Shown piece after piece: positions 10,186 through 19,041 of a stretch of 64,000 nucleotides of DNA. Source of the DNA: Bacillus proteolyticus (GTDB lineage: Bacteria; Bacillota; Bacilli; Bacillales; Bacillaceae_G); NCBI RefSeq assembly GCF_001884065.1, contig NZ_MACH01000080.1, forward strand, positions 1 through 64,000, in the 5' to 3' direction. Under the pieces are notes generated by a model, which made no database searches, was not told the DNA's origin, and worked only from the letters and a program-made list of their open reading frames with translations. A program made the position numbers and the translations under genes. The stretch's first letter is position 1. Every line of letters begins with the position of its first letter.

Positions 10186-10544
10186 TATAAATCCTCCCTT
10201 ACATATCTTCCTATTCTTATTTCTTGATACATGATGAAATGTCCTTTATAAATTTGTCTAATATTGGCGCTATAAGGATTAATATGTACTCCGCATATTT
10301 TGACGAGTTATATTTGCAGGATTCTGAAGAAGGAAGAGGAATATTACAACATTACTGTAAGCGCAATTATTTGGAATTATAGTGTTGAAGGCGCTATTAT
10401 ATGTATAACTTATATTGAGTTATTATGCGTGGCGTAACAATCTATTAAAGAGTGGATGTAGAAAAAATCAAAAAGCTGAATTGTCTAACTTTTAAAGGCA
10501 GTGGGGTTTGTATATAATTAGAAATAGAGAAAGGAGAGATCGGA
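10186..10544. other. Intergenic region with divergent promoters
   Basis: No gene is seen. It must carry the promoter of the - strand hydrolase gene and of the + strand small gene at 10545. A TATAAT (10513-10518) lies about 25 bases before the latter's ribosome site, without a convincing -35. Confidence 0.4.
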
Positions 10545-10802
10545 ATGCCAGGACCTTTACTATTGTCGGTAATTATTTTGTCATCTCTTATGGTAGGAAT
10601 TACACAGTATTTTCATCATACAGATACGACAGAAGAAGTGAAGGATAAGGTGCGTCTCGTGTTTCCGATTTTTATAATATCTATTTCCATATGTTTTTTA
10701 CTCAATAAAGATGGGTATGTAGTGGCTGTATTTGCGTTTTTTGTAGCGATTGTCTTAATAACTGTATTGTACTACGTTATGAAAGAGTACTTACAAAAAT
10801 AA
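10545..10802 (+). CDS. Small membrane protein of unknown function
   Basis: 85 residues, starting at ATG 10545 behind AAAGGAGAG. There are hydrophobic segments at about 4-22, 40-54 and 58-77, with a short charged stretch (HTDTTEEVKDKVR) between the first and second, so it is a likely two- or three-helix membrane protein. I do not recognise a named family. It stands alone, with its own TATAAT upstream and a hairpin terminator just downstream. Confidence 0.7.
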   Translation: MPGPLLLSVIILSSLMVGITQYFHHTDTTEEVKDKVRLVFPIFIISISICFLLNKDGYVVAVFAFFVAIVLITVLYYVMKEYLQK

Positions 10803-10832
10803 GGATGCCTGAATGGCATTTTTATTTTTGTA
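10801..10832 (+). terminator. Terminator after the small membrane protein gene
   Basis: ATGCC / GGCAT stem with a 5-base loop followed by TTTTATTTTTG. Confidence 0.7.
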
Positions 10833-10852
10833 GATTGATAATTTCACATACC

Positions 10853-10879
10853 GTATTTTATGTAAAAAACATAAAATAC
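10853..10879. repeat. Perfect inverted repeat upstream of the sbcDC cluster
   Basis: GTATTTTATGT (10853-10863) and ACATAAAATAC (10869-10879) are separated by AAAAA. No T run follows. It sits about 40 bases before the -35 of the promoter at 10918, a fitting place for an operator. Confidence 0.6.
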
Positions 10880-10917
10880 TTATAATTAAAAAAGTGTGTA
10901 CATCGTAGTGTATTTAC

Positions 10918-10946
10918 TTGTCAATCTTGCATGACCACTATACTAT
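10918..10946 (+). promoter_or_regulatory. SigA promoter for DUF2584-sbcD-sbcC
   Basis: TTGTCA (10918-10923), 17-bp spacer, TACTAT (10941-10946). Both boxes match consensus at five of six positions, and the spacing is ideal. Confidence 0.75.
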
Positions 10947-10984
10947 TAAAATGTAGAGATTAGAAAAAAGGGGTTGTATCTAGC

Positions 10985-11224
10985 ATGAAATTTGAGATGC
11001 ACACAAAAATTATTTCAAATGAAAAAGAAGTGAGATTACATATAGAAGATAATTTATTTCAATTAATTTTAGATGGTTATCATCTATTTACTATTCAAGA
11101 AATATTACCTTTATATAAATCAAACGAAGAAAGAATCGGTAGTGCAATTGTCCAAAAGTTAGAATGGGAGAACGGAAAAACTACACTAAACTATCAGCTT
11201 GTTTCACTACAATCAGTAAACTAA
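10985..11224 (+). CDS. DUF2584-like small protein
   Basis: 79-residue soluble protein without membrane segments. It resembles the Bacillus family DUF2584 (about 80 residues, ending in a conserved YQLVSL tail), whose function is unknown. ATG 10985 follows a GGGG ribosome site at a rather long spacing. It is 15 bases upstream of sbcD and probably co-transcribed with it from the promoter at 10918, so a link to DNA maintenance is possible but only by position. Confidence 0.7.
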   Translation: MKFEMHTKIISNEKEVRLHIEDNLFQLILDGYHLFTIQEILPLYKSNEERIGSAIVQKLEWENGKTTLNYQLVSLQSVN

Positions 11225-11239
11225 AAGGAGAAGGGTAAT

Positions 11240-12397
11240 ATGAAGTTTTTTCATACAGCGGATTGGCATTTAGGTAAGCTTGTTCATGGTGTATATATGA
11301 CTGAAGATCAAAAAATTGTGTTAGATCAGTTTGTACAAGCTGTTGAAGAAGAAAAACCGGATGCTGTAATTATTGCAGGAGATTTATATGACCGAGCAAT
11401 TCCACCTACAGAAGCAGTAGACTTATTAAATGATGTATTACAAAAGATAGTTATTGAGTTACAAACACCAGTAATCGCAGTTGCAGGAAATCACGATAGT
11501 CCGGACCGTATACATTTTGGTAGTAATTTAATGAAAAAACAAGGATTACATATTGTTGGACAATTCCAGTTTCCATATAATCCTGTTGTTTTAAATGATG
11601 AATACGGAGAGGTTCATTTCCATCTCATTCCGTATGCGGATCCAAGTATTGTTAGACATATATTGAAAAATGAAGATGTTCGTTCTCATGATGATGCGAT
11701 GCGTATTTTTATGAATGAACTTTCTGAAACGATGGATAAAGAAGCGAGACATGTATTTGTAGGACATGCATTTGTAACTTCTTCAGGAGAGGCAGAGGGA
11801 AATACAAGTGATGCGGAACGACCACTTTCAATTGGTGGTGCTGAATATGTAAATAGCCATTATTTTGATAAGTTTCATTACACGGCGCTTGGTCATTTAC
11901 ATCAAGCGCATTTTGTACGTAATGAGACAATTCGTTATTCAGGTTCGCCACTTGCCTATTCTATCTCTGAAGAAAAACATAAAAAAGGATATTATATTGT
12001 GGAACTGGATGAAAAAGGTGAAACAAAAATTGAAAAACGTTTACTTACACCACGTCGTAAAATGCGTACAGTAGAAGCAAAAATAGACGATTTATTACAT
12101 CATCCAGTAAATGAAGATTATGTATTTGTGAAATTATTAGACGAAAATCCAGTCTTGCAGCCAATGGAAAAAATACGTTCTGTATACCCAAATGCAATGC
12201 ATGTTGAAAGATCTATTCAAAGACGAGAGTTCACAGATGAAAATGAAGTAACTATTTCAAGACATAAAACGGATGATTTATCTCTTTTAAAAGCTTTTTA
12301 CAAAGAAATGAAAGGGTTAGAGTTATCAGAAGAGAAAGAACGTCTATTCTTAGATGTGTTGCAAACAGTGCAAGAACGGGAAGGTGAGCGAGGATGA
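11240..12397 (+). CDS. sbcD: Nuclease SbcD
   Basis: Mre11-type nuclease subunit of the SbcCD complex, which cuts hairpins and processes DNA ends. The 385-residue protein shows the metallophosphoesterase motifs in order: HTADWHLGK (about 5-13), AGDLYDR (about 46), AGNHDSPDR (about 84), HAFVTS and ALGHLHQAH (the last near 218). The start follows AAAAGGAGAAGG at good spacing. It overlaps sbcC by 4 bases (ATGA), as usual for a translationally coupled subunit pair. Confidence 0.96.
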   Translation: MKFFHTADWHLGKLVHGVYMTEDQKIVLDQFVQAVEEEKPDAVIIAGDLYDRAIPPTEAVDLLNDVLQKIVIELQTPVIAVAGNHDSPDRIHFGSNLMKKQGLHIVGQFQFPYNPVVLNDEYGEVHFHLIPYADPSIVRHILKNEDVRSHDDAMRIFMNELSETMDKEARHVFVGHAFVTSSGEAEGNTSDAERPLSIGGAEYVNSHYFDKFHYTALGHLHQAHFVRNETIRYSGSPLAYSISEEKHKKGYYIVELDEKGETKIEKRLLTPRRKMRTVEAKIDDLLHHPVNEDYVFVKLLDENPVLQPMEKIRSVYPNAMHVERSIQRREFTDENEVTISRHKTDDLSLLKAFYKEMKGLELSEEKERLFLDVLQTVQEREGERG

Positions 12398-15300
12398 GAC
12401 CGATTGAGCTTATTATGACGGCATTTGGTCCATATAAACAGAAAGAAGTAATCGATTTTAATGATCTTGGCGAACATCGTATTTTCGCTATTTCTGGAAA
12501 TACAGGGGCCGGCAAAACAACGATTTTTGATGCGATTTGTTATGTGTTATATGGAGAAGCTAGTGGGGAAGAGCGTAGTGATACAAGCATGCTCCGTAGT
12601 CAATTTGCTGATGATAATGTTTATACAAGTGTGGAATTAACCTTTCAATTAAAAGGGAAAAGATATGAAATAAAGCGACAACTTGGTCATAAAAAACAAG
12701 GGAATAAAACAATTACAGGACATGCAGTTGAATTATATGAAGTAATTAATGAAGAAAAAGTTCCTTGTGTCGATCGTTTTCATGTAACGGATGTAAATAA
12801 TAAAGTTGAAGATTTAATTGGATTAAGTAAACATCAATTTAGCCAAATAGTAATGTTACCGCAAGGAGAGTTCCGAAAGCTATTAACGTCTGAAACAGAA
12901 AATAAAGAAGAGATTTTACGTCGTATTTTTAAAACAGATCGTTATAAGTTAATGCGTGAGTTACTAGACCAAAAACGCAAACAATGGAAAGACGTCTTAC
13001 AAGAAAAACAAAAAGAACGAGAGCTATATTTCCGTAATGTTTTTAAATTGCCAATACGTGATGGAGCATTATTAGAGACATTAGTGGAACAAGAACATGT
13101 AAATACGCATCAAGTAGTAGAAGTATTAGAACAAGAAACAGCTGCGTATAAGGCAGAGGTTGAGCAATTACAAGTAGAACAAAATGTTCAAACGAAGCAA
13201 TTAAAGGATGCTGAAACACGTTTTCATGCAGCGAAATCTGTAAATGAGAAATTTATAGATTTACAACAAAAGAATGAGAAATATAATACTTTACAAGAGA
13301 ACCGTACAGTTATTGAAATGAAAGAAAAATCTTTTAAGCGTGCGGAACAAGCGAAGCGCTTATTACCATTTGAACAATGGTACGAAGAAGCAATGCAAAA
13401 TGAGCAGAAGGCTGAAAGTTTGTTAAAACAGATAATCGCCAAAAAAGAAAATATAACGAATAACTTTGAACTTGCTCAGGAGAAATATGAAGCAGTAAAG
13501 AATAAAGAACCTGAGAGAGAAAATGCAAAAAAACTCGTTCAAAGATTAGAAGAGTTACAACCGATCATTGCATCATTAGCTGAGAAACAGTTGAATTTAC
13601 AAGATACAGAAATTCAAGTAGAGAAATTAAAAGAAAGTATGCAAAACTTAGATCGACAATTAGAGGAGCATACAAATCAAAAACAGCTAATGTCTGATGA
13701 ATTACAGCAATTAGAAGTAGCGCTTGAACAATATGTAGCTAAAGTAGAAGAATTAACGAAAATGCGAGAAGATGCAAAAGTATTAAAGGAGGCATATGAT
13801 GTATGGCAAGAAAAACAAAAATGCGAGCAAGAAAAAGAATCAGCATATAATAAGATGCAATTGGCAGTTAACGCATATGAAAATATGGAACGTCGCTGGT
13901 TAAGTGAACAAGCTGGTATATTAGCTCTTCATTTACATGATGGTGAATCTTGTCCAGTATGTGGTAGTACGAACCATCCGAAAAAAGCTACAGAGCAAAG
14001 TGATGCGATCGATGAGAAAGAGTTAAATGATTTAAGAGACAAGAAGAATGTTGCTGAAAAATTACATGTTCAATTAGAGGAGAAATGGAATTTCTATCAT
14101 ATTCAATATGAACAGGTAATAGAAGAGGTTAAGAAGCGAGGCTATCGCTCGGAAGAATTAGTTGAAACATACAGGGCGCTGGTTCAAAAGGGAAAACAAT
14201 TAGCAACTAAAGTGAATACGTTAAAAGCAAGCGAAGAAACTCGTAAGCAAACTGCTGTGAATATAAAAAGCGTAGAAGAAAAAGTAGATGGACTTCAGAA
14301 ACAAAAGCGTGAGGTAGAAATAGAGCAGCACCGTATAGAAATGGAGTGTATGCAGCTTCGTACGTCATATGAACATGATAAGAAAAGTATTCCTGAAAGC
14401 TTACAAACTGTACAAGCTTGGAAACTTCAGTTTGACCAAGCTATGCATGAACTCAGATTAATGGAAGACGAATGGAAGAAAGTGCAGGAAGCGTATCAAC
14501 ATTGGCAAAATGAAAATATACGTATTCAAGCAGAACAGGAAAGTGCTTCTAATCAATTTGAAAGTACAAAATTGAAGAAAGAAGAGACGTTTACACGCTT
14601 TATGAAAGAGCTTGAACAGAGCGGATTTACAGATCAAATCATGTATAAAGAAGCTAAATTAAATGATATCGAGATGGAGATGTTACAAAAAGAAATTCAA
14701 AGTTATTATTCATCTCTTGAAGTGCTTGCAAAACAAATTGAAGAGTTACATGCTGAATTAAAAGATAAAGAGTACATGGATATTACGGCATTAGGTGAAC
14801 ACATAACAGAATTACAAATTAATCTTGATATAATAAAAGAAAAACGTCAACGTGCGCAAAATGCGGTAACATATATTACGGATTTACATGAAAACATTAA
14901 ACGAATTGATGAACAAATTCATGAGGAAGAAAAAGCATTCCAAGAACTTGTTGATTTATATGAAGTAATGAAAGGGGATAACGATAGTCGTATATCCTTT
15001 GAACGTTACATCTTAATTGAGTATCTAGAACAAATCGTTCAAATCGCAAACGAACGATTACGTAAATTATCAAATGGCCAATTTTATTTAAAACGAAGTG
15101 AGCGAGTTGAAAAGAGAAACCGTCAAAGTGGATTAGGCTTAGATGTATATGACGCATACACAGGTCAAACCCGAGATGTAAAAACATTATCTGGCGGTGA
15201 GAAATTTAACGCATCACTTTGCTTAGCACTTGGAATGGCAGACGTAATTCAAGCGTATGAAGGTGGTATTTCCATCGAAACGATGTTTATCGATGAAGGA

Positions 15301-15483
15301 TTCGGCTCATTAGATGAAGAGTCATTAACGAAGGCAGTTGACGCCCTAATCGACTTACAAAAATCAGGCCGCTTTATCGGTGTCATTTCACACGTTCAAG
15401 AGCTGAAAAACGCAATGCCAGCTGTATTAGAAGTAACGAAGCAGAAGGATGGGTGTAGTCAGACTAGGTTTGTGGTGAAGTAA
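12394..15483 (+). CDS. sbcC: Nuclease SbcC (Rad50-like ATPase)
   Basis: SMC-like ATPase of the SbcCD complex, 1029 residues. Walker A GNTGAGKTT is at about 35-43. Long coiled-coil arms meet at a zinc hook CPVC (Cys near 520 and 523). The ABC signature LSGGEK is near 932, followed by Walker B in MFIDEGFGSLD. Length and order match the family. The N-terminal RPIELIMTAFGPY is the family's usual opening. It ends just before a strong terminator, so sbcD-sbcC appear to close their operon. Confidence 0.97.
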   Translation: MRPIELIMTAFGPYKQKEVIDFNDLGEHRIFAISGNTGAGKTTIFDAICYVLYGEASGEERSDTSMLRSQFADDNVYTSVELTFQLKGKRYEIKRQLGHKKQGNKTITGHAVELYEVINEEKVPCVDRFHVTDVNNKVEDLIGLSKHQFSQIVMLPQGEFRKLLTSETENKEEILRRIFKTDRYKLMRELLDQKRKQWKDVLQEKQKERELYFRNVFKLPIRDGALLETLVEQEHVNTHQVVEVLEQETAAYKAEVEQLQVEQNVQTKQLKDAETRFHAAKSVNEKFIDLQQKNEKYNTLQENRTVIEMKEKSFKRAEQAKRLLPFEQWYEEAMQNEQKAESLLKQIIAKKENITNNFELAQEKYEAVKNKEPERENAKKLVQRLEELQPIIASLAEKQLNLQDTEIQVEKLKESMQNLDRQLEEHTNQKQLMSDELQQLEVALEQYVAKVEELTKMREDAKVLKEAYDVWQEKQKCEQEKESAYNKMQLAVNAYENMERRWLSEQAGILALHLHDGESCPVCGSTNHPKKATEQSDAIDEKELNDLRDKKNVAEKLHVQLEEKWNFYHIQYEQVIEEVKKRGYRSEELVETYRALVQKGKQLATKVNTLKASEETRKQTAVNIKSVEEKVDGLQKQKREVEIEQHRIEMECMQLRTSYEHDKKSIPESLQTVQAWKLQFDQAMHELRLMEDEWKKVQEAYQHWQNENIRIQAEQESASNQFESTKLKKEETFTRFMKELEQSGFTDQIMYKEAKLNDIEMEMLQKEIQSYYSSLEVLAKQIEELHAELKDKEYMDITALGEHITELQINLDIIKEKRQRAQNAVTYITDLHENIKRIDEQIHEEEKAFQELVDLYEVMKGDNDSRISFERYILIEYLEQIVQIANERLRKLSNGQFYLKRSERVEKRNRQSGLGLDVYDAYTGQTRDVKTLSGGEKFNASLCLALGMADVIQAYEGGISIETMFIDEGFGSLDEESLTKAVDALIDLQKSGRFIGVISHVQELKNAMPAVLEVTKQKDGCSQTRFVVK

Positions 15484-15522
15484 CAAGATCAAATTGCTGA
15501 GGATTTTAGTAAAATAATAAAT

Positions 15523-15557
15523 AAAACGCCGTCTCCTTATTGGAGGCGGCGTTTGTA
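15523..15557. terminator. Bidirectional terminator after sbcC
   Basis: A 13-bp stem with one wobble pair (AAACGCCGTCTCC / GGAGGCGGCGTTT, loop TTATT). It serves sbcC and the converging - strand small gene. Confidence 0.88.
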
Positions 15558-15569
15558 TGAAGTAAGCAA

Positions 15570-15743
15570 CTATGAGTTATCTGAAGAAGGTGGTGTATTA
15601 GCCAAACGATTAAAACTTTTAAAAGCAGAAATTGCTGATATTACACCACCTGTTAAAAATAAGGCTGATCCACCGACTAAAATAATACGACTGACATACG
15701 TCTCACGAGCTTCTTCAACTTGTTCTTGTAACGGTGTAGGCAT
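15570..15743 (-). CDS. Small single-pass membrane protein
   Basis: A 57-codon gene read on the - strand from ATG at 15743, with a textbook AGGAGG just upstream and the stop at 15570-15572. The protein opens MPTPLQEQVEEARETYVSR, then has one hydrophobic helix (about 20-40, LVGGSALFLTGGVISAISAF), then a short Ser/Pro-rich tail. I do not recognise the family. The opposite-strand reading frame over the same bases has no ribosome site and is a shadow. It shares the terminator with sbcC. Confidence 0.75.
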   Translation of the reverse strand: MPTPLQEQVEEARETYVSRIILVGGSALFLTGGVISAISAFKSFNRLANTPPSSDNS

Positions 15744-16126
15744 ATAAATTTCCTCCTAATAAAAATGTGTTTTGTAATAGTATATACAAACGCCTAACAT
15801 GTGTTAAAAACGCTAGATAGTTAATTATAGGTAGAATTATTAGTTCTATAAAAAATATAGAAAGTTATATGAATCATATAGTATCAAAAAACGTTTTAAT
15901 TATTTGAAAAATCTTCACCCTAAATTTATGCGAACTTCACATACAGCACAAATTGAAATTATATTATGTATATGTACTAAATAAATAAAATTTTATAACA
16001 TTGCTGTTTTTAAATAATGAAAATCCAATTATTCCTATATAAGGGTCTTAATTGTATGTTAGAGATATCATTTTATGTAGAAGCAGTTATAAATAAAAAG
16101 GAATTTAAATAAAAGGGGAATGTCTT
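15744..16126. other. AT-rich intergenic region with a palindrome
   Basis: Divergent promoters for the genes at 15743 and 16127 must lie here. A perfect 15-bp palindrome TATATGAATCATATA (15866-15880) is a possible operator. No gene seen. Confidence 0.5.
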
Positions 16127-16426
16127 ATGACAACACATACGAGCGAGATAAAAAAAAGTTTAGTAACTGAAGAAGATGTGGATATTTTAAAAATAATGGC
16201 GCATCCAATACGATTGCAAATCGTAAATGAATTAAGTGCACGCAAAACTTGTAATGTAACACAATTAACAGAAATATTAAATATTCCTCAATCGACTGTT
16301 TCGCAGCATTTATCAAAAATGAAAGGTAAAGTGTTAAGAGCTGAGAGAAGAGGGTTAGAAATTTATTATTACATTAATAATTTAAAAGCAAGCAAGATTG
16401 TTAGTGTTTTAGGATACATAAATTAA
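16127..16426 (+). CDS. ArsR/SmtB-family transcriptional regulator
   Basis: 99-residue winged-helix repressor. The opening LKIMAHPIRLQIVNEL and the recognition helix IPQSTVSQHLSKM are typical of the family. The classic metal-binding CxC pair in helix 3 is absent: only one Cys is seen there (ARKTCNVTQL), so it is probably not a standard arsenic or cadmium sensor. The ATG at 16127 follows AAAAGGGG. The gene stands alone, so its targets may be itself or distant genes. Confidence 0.9.
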   Translation: MTTHTSEIKKSLVTEEDVDILKIMAHPIRLQIVNELSARKTCNVTQLTEILNIPQSTVSQHLSKMKGKVLRAERRGLEIYYYINNLKASKIVSVLGYIN

Positions 16427-16440
16427 TGAAGTGTTGTTAT

Positions 16441-16482
16441 ACAAAATAGCCTCTGCTGTTAAGCAGGGGCCATTTTGTATTG
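16441..16482. terminator. Bidirectional terminator between the ArsR gene and the DUF2187 gene
   Basis: A stem of about 17 bp with internal mismatches (ACAAAATAGCCTCTGCT / AGCAGGGGCCATTTTGT), loop GTTA, between two converging genes. Confidence 0.8.
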
Positions 16483-16484
16483 TT

Positions 16485-16670
16485 TTATTTATTTGCATTT
16501 AAAATTTTATAGTTTTTATGATTTACAATTGTTCGGTCAAATTCAAAAGTACCACCGCTCACATCTGTAACTTCAACTAAGACCGATTCAGTGTATAGTT
16601 TTAGTACAGATCCTGTAATCTTTAAGTTACTTCGTTGAAATAGTATAGTATCCCCTACGTTTGCTTTCAT
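16485..16670 (-). CDS. DUF2187 (YkvS-like) small protein
   Basis: 61-residue basic protein made largely of a KOW-like beta barrel: it opens with a GDTILFQRSN stretch and ends in a VNHKNYKIL tail, both typical of DUF2187. Function is unknown; the fold suggests binding to nucleic acid or ribosome. The start at 16670 follows AAGGAGG on the - strand. Confidence 0.75.
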   Translation of the reverse strand: MKANVGDTILFQRSNLKITGSVLKLYTESVLVEVTDVSGGTFEFDRTIVNHKNYKILNANK

Positions 16671-17254
16671 AGTACCTCCTTATAAAAGACAGAAATGTTT
16701 GTTTATTATATATATTAAACCACGTATAGATATATTAGTGAATGTTTAGTTTTATTTATCAATAAAATATTTTTTTGTTTAATAAACTGAAAGTGCAACA
16801 TTATGTAAATAGATTATATATTTTCTATTTTTATGTACGAAATTGGAAATACAAAAAGAGTGGGATTTTTGAGCATAAGCCTTGTAACGAAAAGCAAGTT
16901 TATAAGGCAATTAAATGACTTGTATCAAGGAGTGCGGGCGTAACATGTTACAAAGCTGGAGAGTTAAAAAGAATATGGTGTTTTTTTGTTTGTATAGGAT
17001 AATCAAAATTTTGAAGTCCAGCCATGGTGTAACTGGGCACATAACTTTTTATAAAAGAGGATATGAAAACACACATAAGTCGTATTGATGTAAAACATTA
17101 TAAAAGCTGCTACGTATTTAATATGTAGTTTTTTGTATTTCATCCGTCGTTTTCTGTAACTGATTCCATATTTTTGACGCTCTATCTTGTAAGTGCTTAC
17201 ATAAGCGGAAACATCCTATACAATGAAGTTGTTAAATCGAATGAGGTGGCGAAA
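16671..17254. other. Intergenic region, mostly unexplained
   Basis: No convincing gene. It holds a perfect 12-bp palindrome GTAACATGTTAC (16940-16951) and a weak hairpin followed by TTTTTT near 17106-17135. Near the end are the cre-like site and promoter elements for the transporter. Confidence 0.4.
17188..17222 (+). promoter_or_regulatory. cre-like palindrome and -10 for the OFA transporter
   Basis: TGTAAGTGCTTACA (17188-17201) matches the cre consensus at 13 of 14 positions and is a near-perfect palindrome. TATACA (17217-17222) is a likely -10. A TTGACG at 17174-17179 could be a -35 of an alternative start. A cre at the -35 region would repress. Confidence 0.5.
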
Positions 17255-17320
17255 ATGAAAATAAAAAAAGCATATTTAGAGAATAGCATTGAAATAGAAA
17301 GAGGAGGCGGAATGATATGA
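17255..17320 (+). CDS. Putative 21-residue leader peptide coupled to the transporter gene
   Basis: An ATG at 17255 with GAGGTGG just upstream opens a 21-codon frame (MKIKKAYLENSIEIERGGGMI). Its stop TGA overlaps the ATG of the transporter by the ATGA arrangement. The transporter's AGGAGG (17302-17307) lies inside it. This geometry suggests translational coupling, though it could be chance. Confidence 0.4.
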   Translation: MKIKKAYLENSIEIERGGGMI

Positions 17321-18519
17321 AAAAATCAACTGTTAATCCATGGCTTGTTGTCCTTGGCACGGTCATAGTACAAATGGGGCTTGGAACGATATATACATGG
17401 AGTTTATTCAATCAGCCTTTAGTTAGTAAATACGGTTGGAGTCTAAACGCTGTTGCAATAACTTTCTCAATTACTAGTCTTTCCTTAGCATTTTCAACTT
17501 TATTTGCGAGTAAATTGCAAGAAAAATGGGGACTTCGTAAACTTATTATGATAGCTGGACTAGCGTTAGGACTAGGATTAATACTTAGTTCACAAGCTTC
17601 TTCATTAATATTGCTTTATGTACTAGCAGGAGTTGTTGTAGGTTACGCGGATGGTACAGCATATATTACTTCACTATCCAATTTAATAAAGTGGTTTCCA
17701 GAGCGTAAAGGTTTAATTGCTGGTATTTCTGTCTCTGCATATGGTTCGGGTAGCTTAATCTTTAAATACATTAACGCACAGTTGATTGAATCAGTTGGTG
17801 TATCACAAGCGTTTATATACTGGGGTTTAATTGTTACAGCTATGATTGTAATTGGCGCTTGTTTAATCCATCAAGCTGCAGATCAAGGAGCAGTTCATGA
17901 AACAAAAACTCAGGAATATACAACGAAAGAAATGTTAGGCACAAAACAAGTATACTTATTATTTATTATGTTATTTACATCATGTATGAGTGGCTTATAC
18001 TTAATTGGTATGGTAAAAGACATTGGTGTTCAACTTGTAGGGCTTAGCGCAGCGACAGCAGCTAATGCGGTGGCTATGGTTGCAATCTTCAATACATTAG
18101 GTCGTATTATTCTAGGACCGTTATCAGATAAAATCGGCCGTTTAAAAATCGTTACTGGTACTTTTGTTGTTATGGCGGCTTCAGTTTTAGTTCTAAGTTT
18201 CGTAGATTTAAATTATGGTATCTACTTCGTATGTGTAGCAAGTGTAGCGTTTTGCTTTGGTGGAAATATCACTATTTTCCCGGCTATTGTTGGTGATTTC
18301 TTCGGTATGAAAAATCATAGTAAAAATTACGGAATCGTGTATCAAGGATTTGGATTTGGAGCGCTTGCTGGTTCCTTTATCGGTGCAATTCTAGGTGGAT
18401 TTAAACCAACTTTCATGGTTATCGGCGTATTATGTGTCGTGTCATTTATTATCGCAATTTTAATTCAAGCACCTAAACAGAAAAAAGAACAAGAAGAAGA
18501 GTATCGCAGCGTAGCATAA
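17317..18519 (+). CDS. OFA-family MFS transporter
   Basis: 400-residue protein with 12 predicted membrane helices. The opening PWLVVLGTVIVQMGLGTIYTW, with the MFS loop motif GPLSDKIGR in the middle, is typical of the oxalate/formate antiporter (OFA) family. Members also carry pyruvate or other small monocarboxylates, so the substrate is open. The cre-like site upstream fits a carbon-source-related solute. It ends in a short acidic tail and is followed by a terminator. Confidence 0.88.
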   Translation: MKKSTVNPWLVVLGTVIVQMGLGTIYTWSLFNQPLVSKYGWSLNAVAITFSITSLSLAFSTLFASKLQEKWGLRKLIMIAGLALGLGLILSSQASSLILLYVLAGVVVGYADGTAYITSLSNLIKWFPERKGLIAGISVSAYGSGSLIFKYINAQLIESVGVSQAFIYWGLIVTAMIVIGACLIHQAADQGAVHETKTQEYTTKEMLGTKQVYLLFIMLFTSCMSGLYLIGMVKDIGVQLVGLSAATAANAVAMVAIFNTLGRIILGPLSDKIGRLKIVTGTFVVMAASVLVLSFVDLNYGIYFVCVASVAFCFGGNITIFPAIVGDFFGMKNHSKNYGIVYQGFGFGALAGSFIGAILGGFKPTFMVIGVLCVVSFIIAILIQAPKQKKEQEEEYRSVA

Positions 18520-18551
18520 GTGTATAAATCTTCTATAGCACTATGATTACG

Positions 18552-18586
18552 AAAAAGCATCCTATTAAATAGGGTGCTTTTTTTAT
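18552..18586 (+). terminator. Terminator after the OFA transporter
   Basis: AAAAAGCATCCTATT / AATAGGGTGCTTTTTT stem, short A loop, T run. Confidence 0.9.
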
Positions 18587-18949
18587 GAGTTATTTTAACA
18601 AGGTTAAATTACTTTTGGAATTTTTTTAGGTGTAAAAGTGAGTGAAATATCCATTTGGATTATATTTGAATATAATAAATCGATATATCGTATTCGAAAT
18701 ATGTAATAAATCTTAAATAATAAAGAAGACATTCATTGGTATTTGCAATATATATTTTCAGAAAAATATTGAGAAAATATATACTTGAGTTTTTCATAAA
18801 GCATTTTAAAAGAAGGTATATACAGTTTATTCTCTTCAATTTTAAAAAGAGGAGTTTGAATTTAATTTATAATGTAAGTACTTTTAATGCTTTTAGATAT
18901 GATTTTATTAAGAGGCTTTAAAATGTTTTATTTGAAAAATAAAAAAAGA

Positions 18950-18978
18950 TTGACAAGTTTATTGAGAAACATTATCAT
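18950..18978 (+). promoter_or_regulatory. Upstream Fur-controlled promoter of the dhb operon with Fur box 1
   Basis: TTGACA (18950-18955), 17 bp, TATCAT (18973-18978). A Fur box, TGAGAAACATTATCA-type (18963-18977), matches the 7-1-7 consensus TGATAATNATTATCA at 13 of 15 and covers the -10. Iron-loaded Fur would block this promoter. Confidence 0.7.
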
Positions 18979-18998
18979 TTCGTTGTAAGAATATTAAA

Positions 18999-19013
18999 TG
19001 AAAAACATTATCA
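18999..19013 (+). promoter_or_regulatory. Fur box 2
   Basis: TGAAAAACATTATCA matches the 7-1-7 consensus at 13 of 15 positions. It lies between the two dhb promoters, just past the expected start of the upstream one. Confidence 0.65.
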
Positions 19014-19041
19014 GTAAATATTATTTTGATGAAAAGTACAC

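Noticed and set aside
15553-15747. Open frame of 64 codons on the + strand
   Set aside because: No ribosome site and it overlaps a terminator. The - strand frame over the same bases has AGGAGG and a membrane helix.
16944-17084. 46-codon frame starting inside a palindrome
   Set aside because: The possible AAGGAG is too far from the ATG, and the protein has no recognisable pattern.
18736-18921. 61-codon frame in the dhb upstream region
   Set aside because: Starts at TTG without a ribosome site, and its composition is that of AT-rich intergenic DNA.
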